The notes under the pieces were generated by a model. The model worked only from the letters and a program-made list of their open reading frames with translations, did no database searches and had not been told where the DNA came from. 64,000 nt of DNA from Roseburia sp. (lineage in GTDB: Bacteria; Bacillota_A; Clostridia; Lachnospirales; Lachnospiraceae). Positions within the stretch are counted from its first letter, which is position 1. Each line of letters begins with the position of its first letter. Position numbers and translations under genes: made by a program. This document shows positions 61,812 to 64,000 of this stretch, piece after piece. The stretch covers positions 53,051 to 117,050 of the forward strand of contig DXQT01000004.1 of assembly GCA_019411365.1 (NCBI GenBank). The letters run 5' to 3'.

Positions 61812-62629
61812 TAATTGTAGACACTATTATATCTTACCAAATGTTCTAATTGTTCTTTTATTTCACTACATATTTGTTCATTTTCCAAATCATCAATATC
61901 CACACGTATTTTGAACTCATAATCACCAGTATTTTCTATATCCTTAATAATCCCCCCTTGAACTACCATAGTTTTCTTAATCATTTCTTGTTTATAATCA
62001 GTATACATAAAATCGAAATACTCTGTACACTCTATCCCACAAAAAAAACCTTGCTCTATTATTATCTCTTGGATTTTATCTACCCATTGTGTGACTGGTT
62101 TTGGTTCTAATGTGCTATACATTTCAAAACTATTCGTTTCAAAGTCATATGTAGAAAAGTCTTTTTCCAAATATCCCCCTAAAAGAATATACCCTTTTCC
62201 TAAATAATCATATTGTTCATCATAAACAGCGACAATAAGCACTACATCACCAAACACATTCCCATACTTTATATCTCCACCAACATTTTTAATAACATAT
62301 TTCATTTTATCCTCATCAGCTTCTATATCTAAAATAAAAGCGGGTTGTTTTTCTAAATCTTCTATCCGTTGTTCGTTCAAAGATATATCATTTGCAACCA
62401 TTGCAACTTTAACACTAACGATTGACACTATAACTCCTGCAATAGAAAGAGCTAACATCATAACTGTTTCAAAGTAAATTTTCTTTCTCTCTAAAAAAGT
62501 TTGAAATTTACTTTTGGTATCAGCTTTTACTTCAAGTAGCTTTGTGTTTTCGTTATATATCAAATATTTACTTTTTTTTTTCTTGTTTTCATGCTTACAC
62601 CTGCTTTCTAAATCTAAGGACATATTCAT
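61811..62629 (-). CDS. AT-rich cargo gene, one-transmembrane protein of unknown function
   Basis: A 272-residue protein not recognised. A Lys-rich cytoplasmic N-terminus (residues 1-50) is followed by one clear membrane helix (about 54-78: VMMLALSIAGVIVSIVSVKV), then a short heptad-like segment (NDISLNEQRIEDLEKQP) and a soluble acidic domain to the end. Base composition is far more AT-rich than the flanking element genes, suggesting a separate origin. The ribosome site is weak. It lies between an IS and the relaxase, a position typical for cargo, possibly defence-related, but no such motif is seen. Confidence 0.7.
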   Translation of the reverse strand: MNMSLDLESRCKHENKKKKSKYLIYNENTKLLEVKADTKSKFQTFLERKKIYFETVMMLALSIAGVIVSIVSVKVAMVANDISLNEQRIEDLEKQPAFILDIEADEDKMKYVIKNVGGDIKYGNVFGDVVLIVAVYDEQYDYLGKGYILLGGYLEKDFSTYDFETNSFEMYSTLEPKPVTQWVDKIQEIIIEQGFFCGIECTEYFDFMYTDYKQEMIKKTMVVQGGIIKDIENTGDYEFKIRVDIDDLENEQICSEIKEQLEHLVRYNSVYN

Positions 62630-62671
62630 TTTATCATAATTTTCTTGTTTTTTCCACGATATAGCACCTTA

Positions 62672-64000
62672 TTACCGTTCTGTTTCTCTTTTTCGTTCCG
62701 GCTGCTTCTCTGCCTGTAAAATGCTGTCTATGTTCCGCTTGATAATGTCATATTCCTGTACCTGTTTTTTCAGCTTGACATAATCGGCATAAAGGCTTTC
62801 TTTCTGCCCTTGCAGCTTTTCATACTCTGCTGGCAGGGCGGGAACGCTGGGGAGCTTGCCGCCAATCAGCGCCGCCTTTAATGCCTTTGCCGCCGCTTCA
62901 TGGAGGATAATACCCCGTTCATGCTCTGCCCGGTATTTCTCCTTATTCCGGGCTTTGCAGTAGGCTTCATAGAGGGGCTTTGTCTTTTGGTAGGTAGTGA
63001 CATTCTTAATGAGCAACGCCATATCCGAAAGACGCTTTTCCGCTTCCTTTAGGCTGTCCCCCGCCTGTTCGCTTGCCGTGGCGATTTCCTCTATCCGGGT
63101 AAGCAGATCGGCGTACTGTTCGATCTTGTTTTCGGTAAGGAAGTTCATAGTCTTTGCCGCCTGTTTCAGATTGTGGATTTTCGCCCACTGTTCATAGCCC
63201 CGGCTCTGCTGCGCCTTGATACTGTTTCTCAATGTCAATGAGAAGATTAACGCCCCTACGCTCTGCCTTTGGAGCTTTGGCGGCGTGGGTGCGCTTGCCC
63301 GCTATCCGTTCCCTTATGGCTTCTTCTGTATAGTCTGCGCCGAGGGTTTTTAGGTGGGTAAAGCGTTCCTGCCCCGGTGCGCGGCATGACGCATATTTTC
63401 CCGGCTTGATCTCATAGCCCGCCGCCTGTAACCGCTGCAATAGTTCCTCAAAGCTGGAAACTTGGGGAATGAGCACGTCCACGGCGATTTTCAGCTTGCC
63501 TTTCCAGCTTGTCCCGGTTTTCTCCGCTTGGTATTCCGCATAGCTTTTTCCTTTGCTGCCCTTACCGGGGACGACGACGGAAAGCCCGTTGTCCCGGCAC
63601 AGCTTGTCACTCATGTTCCGTATGCCGTAATACGTCCGTTTGTTGGAAACGTACTTGTGATGATCTACGAAGTTGACCGCGCAGAAAATAATGTGATTAT
63701 GGATATGTCCCTTGTCAATGTGCGTCGTGAGTACATACTCATGCTGCCCCTTTGTTACTGCGTCGGCAAGCTACCGCCCGATCTCATGGGCTTTCTGATA
63801 GTCCACTTCCCCCGGCGCAAAGGACTGTATCAAGTGAAAGGCTAAATTGTTACACTTATCCCACGCTTGCGAGAGGCTATAGCCGAACTCAATATCTGCC
63901 GTTTCATAGCTGCACCCGAAAGAGGATATGAGCATTTGATTGTCTGTCTTGTCCGGGTTTTCGATATAGTCAAGGGCTTTGCTTAGAGTGCTTTTAACAG
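62672..64000 (-). pseudogene. MOB-P type relaxase, broken by amber codon and frameshift (5' end outside window)
   Basis: The gene enters from the right edge with STLSKALDYIENPDKTDNQM and reads to HEIGR, then an in-frame TAG (63773-63771) precedes LADAVTKGQHEYVLTTH. The HUH motif HIDKGHIHNHIIF follows the stop. The frame continues to VNLLIDIE, where one extra A in an A-run (plus-strand T63225-63227) shifts it; the C-terminal part NSIKAQQSRGYEQWA onward lies in another frame. A relaxase nicks oriT and pilots DNA during conjugation. As written the protein would stop before its histidines. Confidence 0.88.

Larger units (their letters stand above)
59560..64000. mobile_element. Decayed Tn1549-like integrative conjugative element remnant
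   Basis: From about 59560 the sequence becomes abruptly GC-rich and carries genes typical of Firmicute conjugative transposons: a truncated accessory gene, a TTRAP gene, a cysteine-rich VLP gene and a MOB-P relaxase. An IS200-type element and an AT-rich cargo gene interrupt it. The relaxase and the accessory gene are both broken. No integrase, excisionase or att site is seen, and the right end lies outside the window. The exact left boundary is uncertain by tens of bases. Confidence 0.8.

Noticed and set aside
63462..63845. 127-residue plus-strand reading frame at the right edge
   Set aside because: It is antisense to the relaxase, whose protein sequence on the minus strand is clearly conserved. 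A GC-rich shadow frame.
1..64000. tRNA, rRNA, tmRNA or CRISPR array
   Set aside because: No cloverleaf with a conserved T-loop, no rRNA-like segment and no regularly spaced direct repeats were seen in the intergenic gaps on either strand.

Overview
The window looks like the chromosome of an anaerobic, endospore-forming Firmicute of the Lachnospiraceae type (Roseburia/Agathobacter-like). This is inferred from gene order and protein character, not from a marker gene: there is no rRNA or tRNA here. Sporulation-linked genes (yqfC, yqfD, a BofC-like protein, a SpoVB-like flippase), a redox repressor Rex, formate-tetrahydrofolate ligase, a molybdenum hydroxylase and the classic mreBCD/min/rodA block all fit. 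About the first 59.4 kb is dense host chromosome of moderate-to-low GC, mostly on the + strand, with short gaps and many stop/start overlaps.

Layout. 1-4.7 kb: the end of an ABC-F ATPase, rex with its own Rex-box promoter, a bifunctional NAD(P)HX repair enzyme, alr and a MazF/NdoA-type RNase without an antitoxin gene. 4.8-12.7 kb: CBS/CorC protein, YebC, glycogen synthase, a ClpP-like TepA protease, UppP, FtsK/SpoIIIE. 12.7-18.3 kb: one-carbon genes fhs and folD, a zinc-ribbon/TPR membrane protein, then xpt, a small membrane protein and rlmH. 18.4-22.6 kb: three-subunit molybdenum hydroxylase plus a MobA/MocA-like maturation protein. 22.6-28.9 kb: yqfC-yqfD-phoH, a PgpH-like protein with a degenerate HD motif, ybeY, a flippase and a BofC-like protein. 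29-39.7 kb: two flavoproteins, mutS-mutL-miaA, a YnbB-type PLP enzyme and radC. 39.8-48.6 kb: the elongation/division block mreB-mreC-mreD-PBP2-minD-minE-rodA-mgsA-dacA, lacking minC. 48.7-56.4 kb: a P-loop protein, a DUF378 protein, an HlyD-like protein, yggS-sepF-ylmH-aroB-lspA-rluA family and a cytidylate-kinase-like gene. 56.4-59.4 kb: a candidate structured RNA, dtd, a TtcA-like enzyme, a Xer recombinase and a small membrane protein.

From about 59.56 kb to the right edge the composition changes abruptly to GC-rich coding DNA. This is the remnant of a Tn1549-like integrative conjugative element: a 5'-truncated, frameshifted accessory gene, a TTRAP-family gene, a cysteine-rich VLP gene, a candidate transfer-origin segment, and a relaxase broken by both an in-frame amber codon and a one-base frameshift. 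A tnpA-only IS200/IS605 element and an AT-rich one-transmembrane cargo gene interrupt it. The element is probably unable to mobilise itself.

Functionally, the host region links cell-wall precursor supply (alr, uppP), wall elongation and division (mre, PBP2, rodA, min, sepF), redox and one-carbon metabolism (rex, fhs, folD), DNA and RNA maintenance (mutSL, miaA, ybeY, rlmH, ttcA-like) and sporulation. The most interesting unexplained points are a methylglyoxal synthase homologue in the rod-shape operon that has lost its catalytic aspartate, a candidate structured RNA downstream of dtd, a predicted leaderless rlmH mRNA, and the degenerate HD protein in the pgpH slot.
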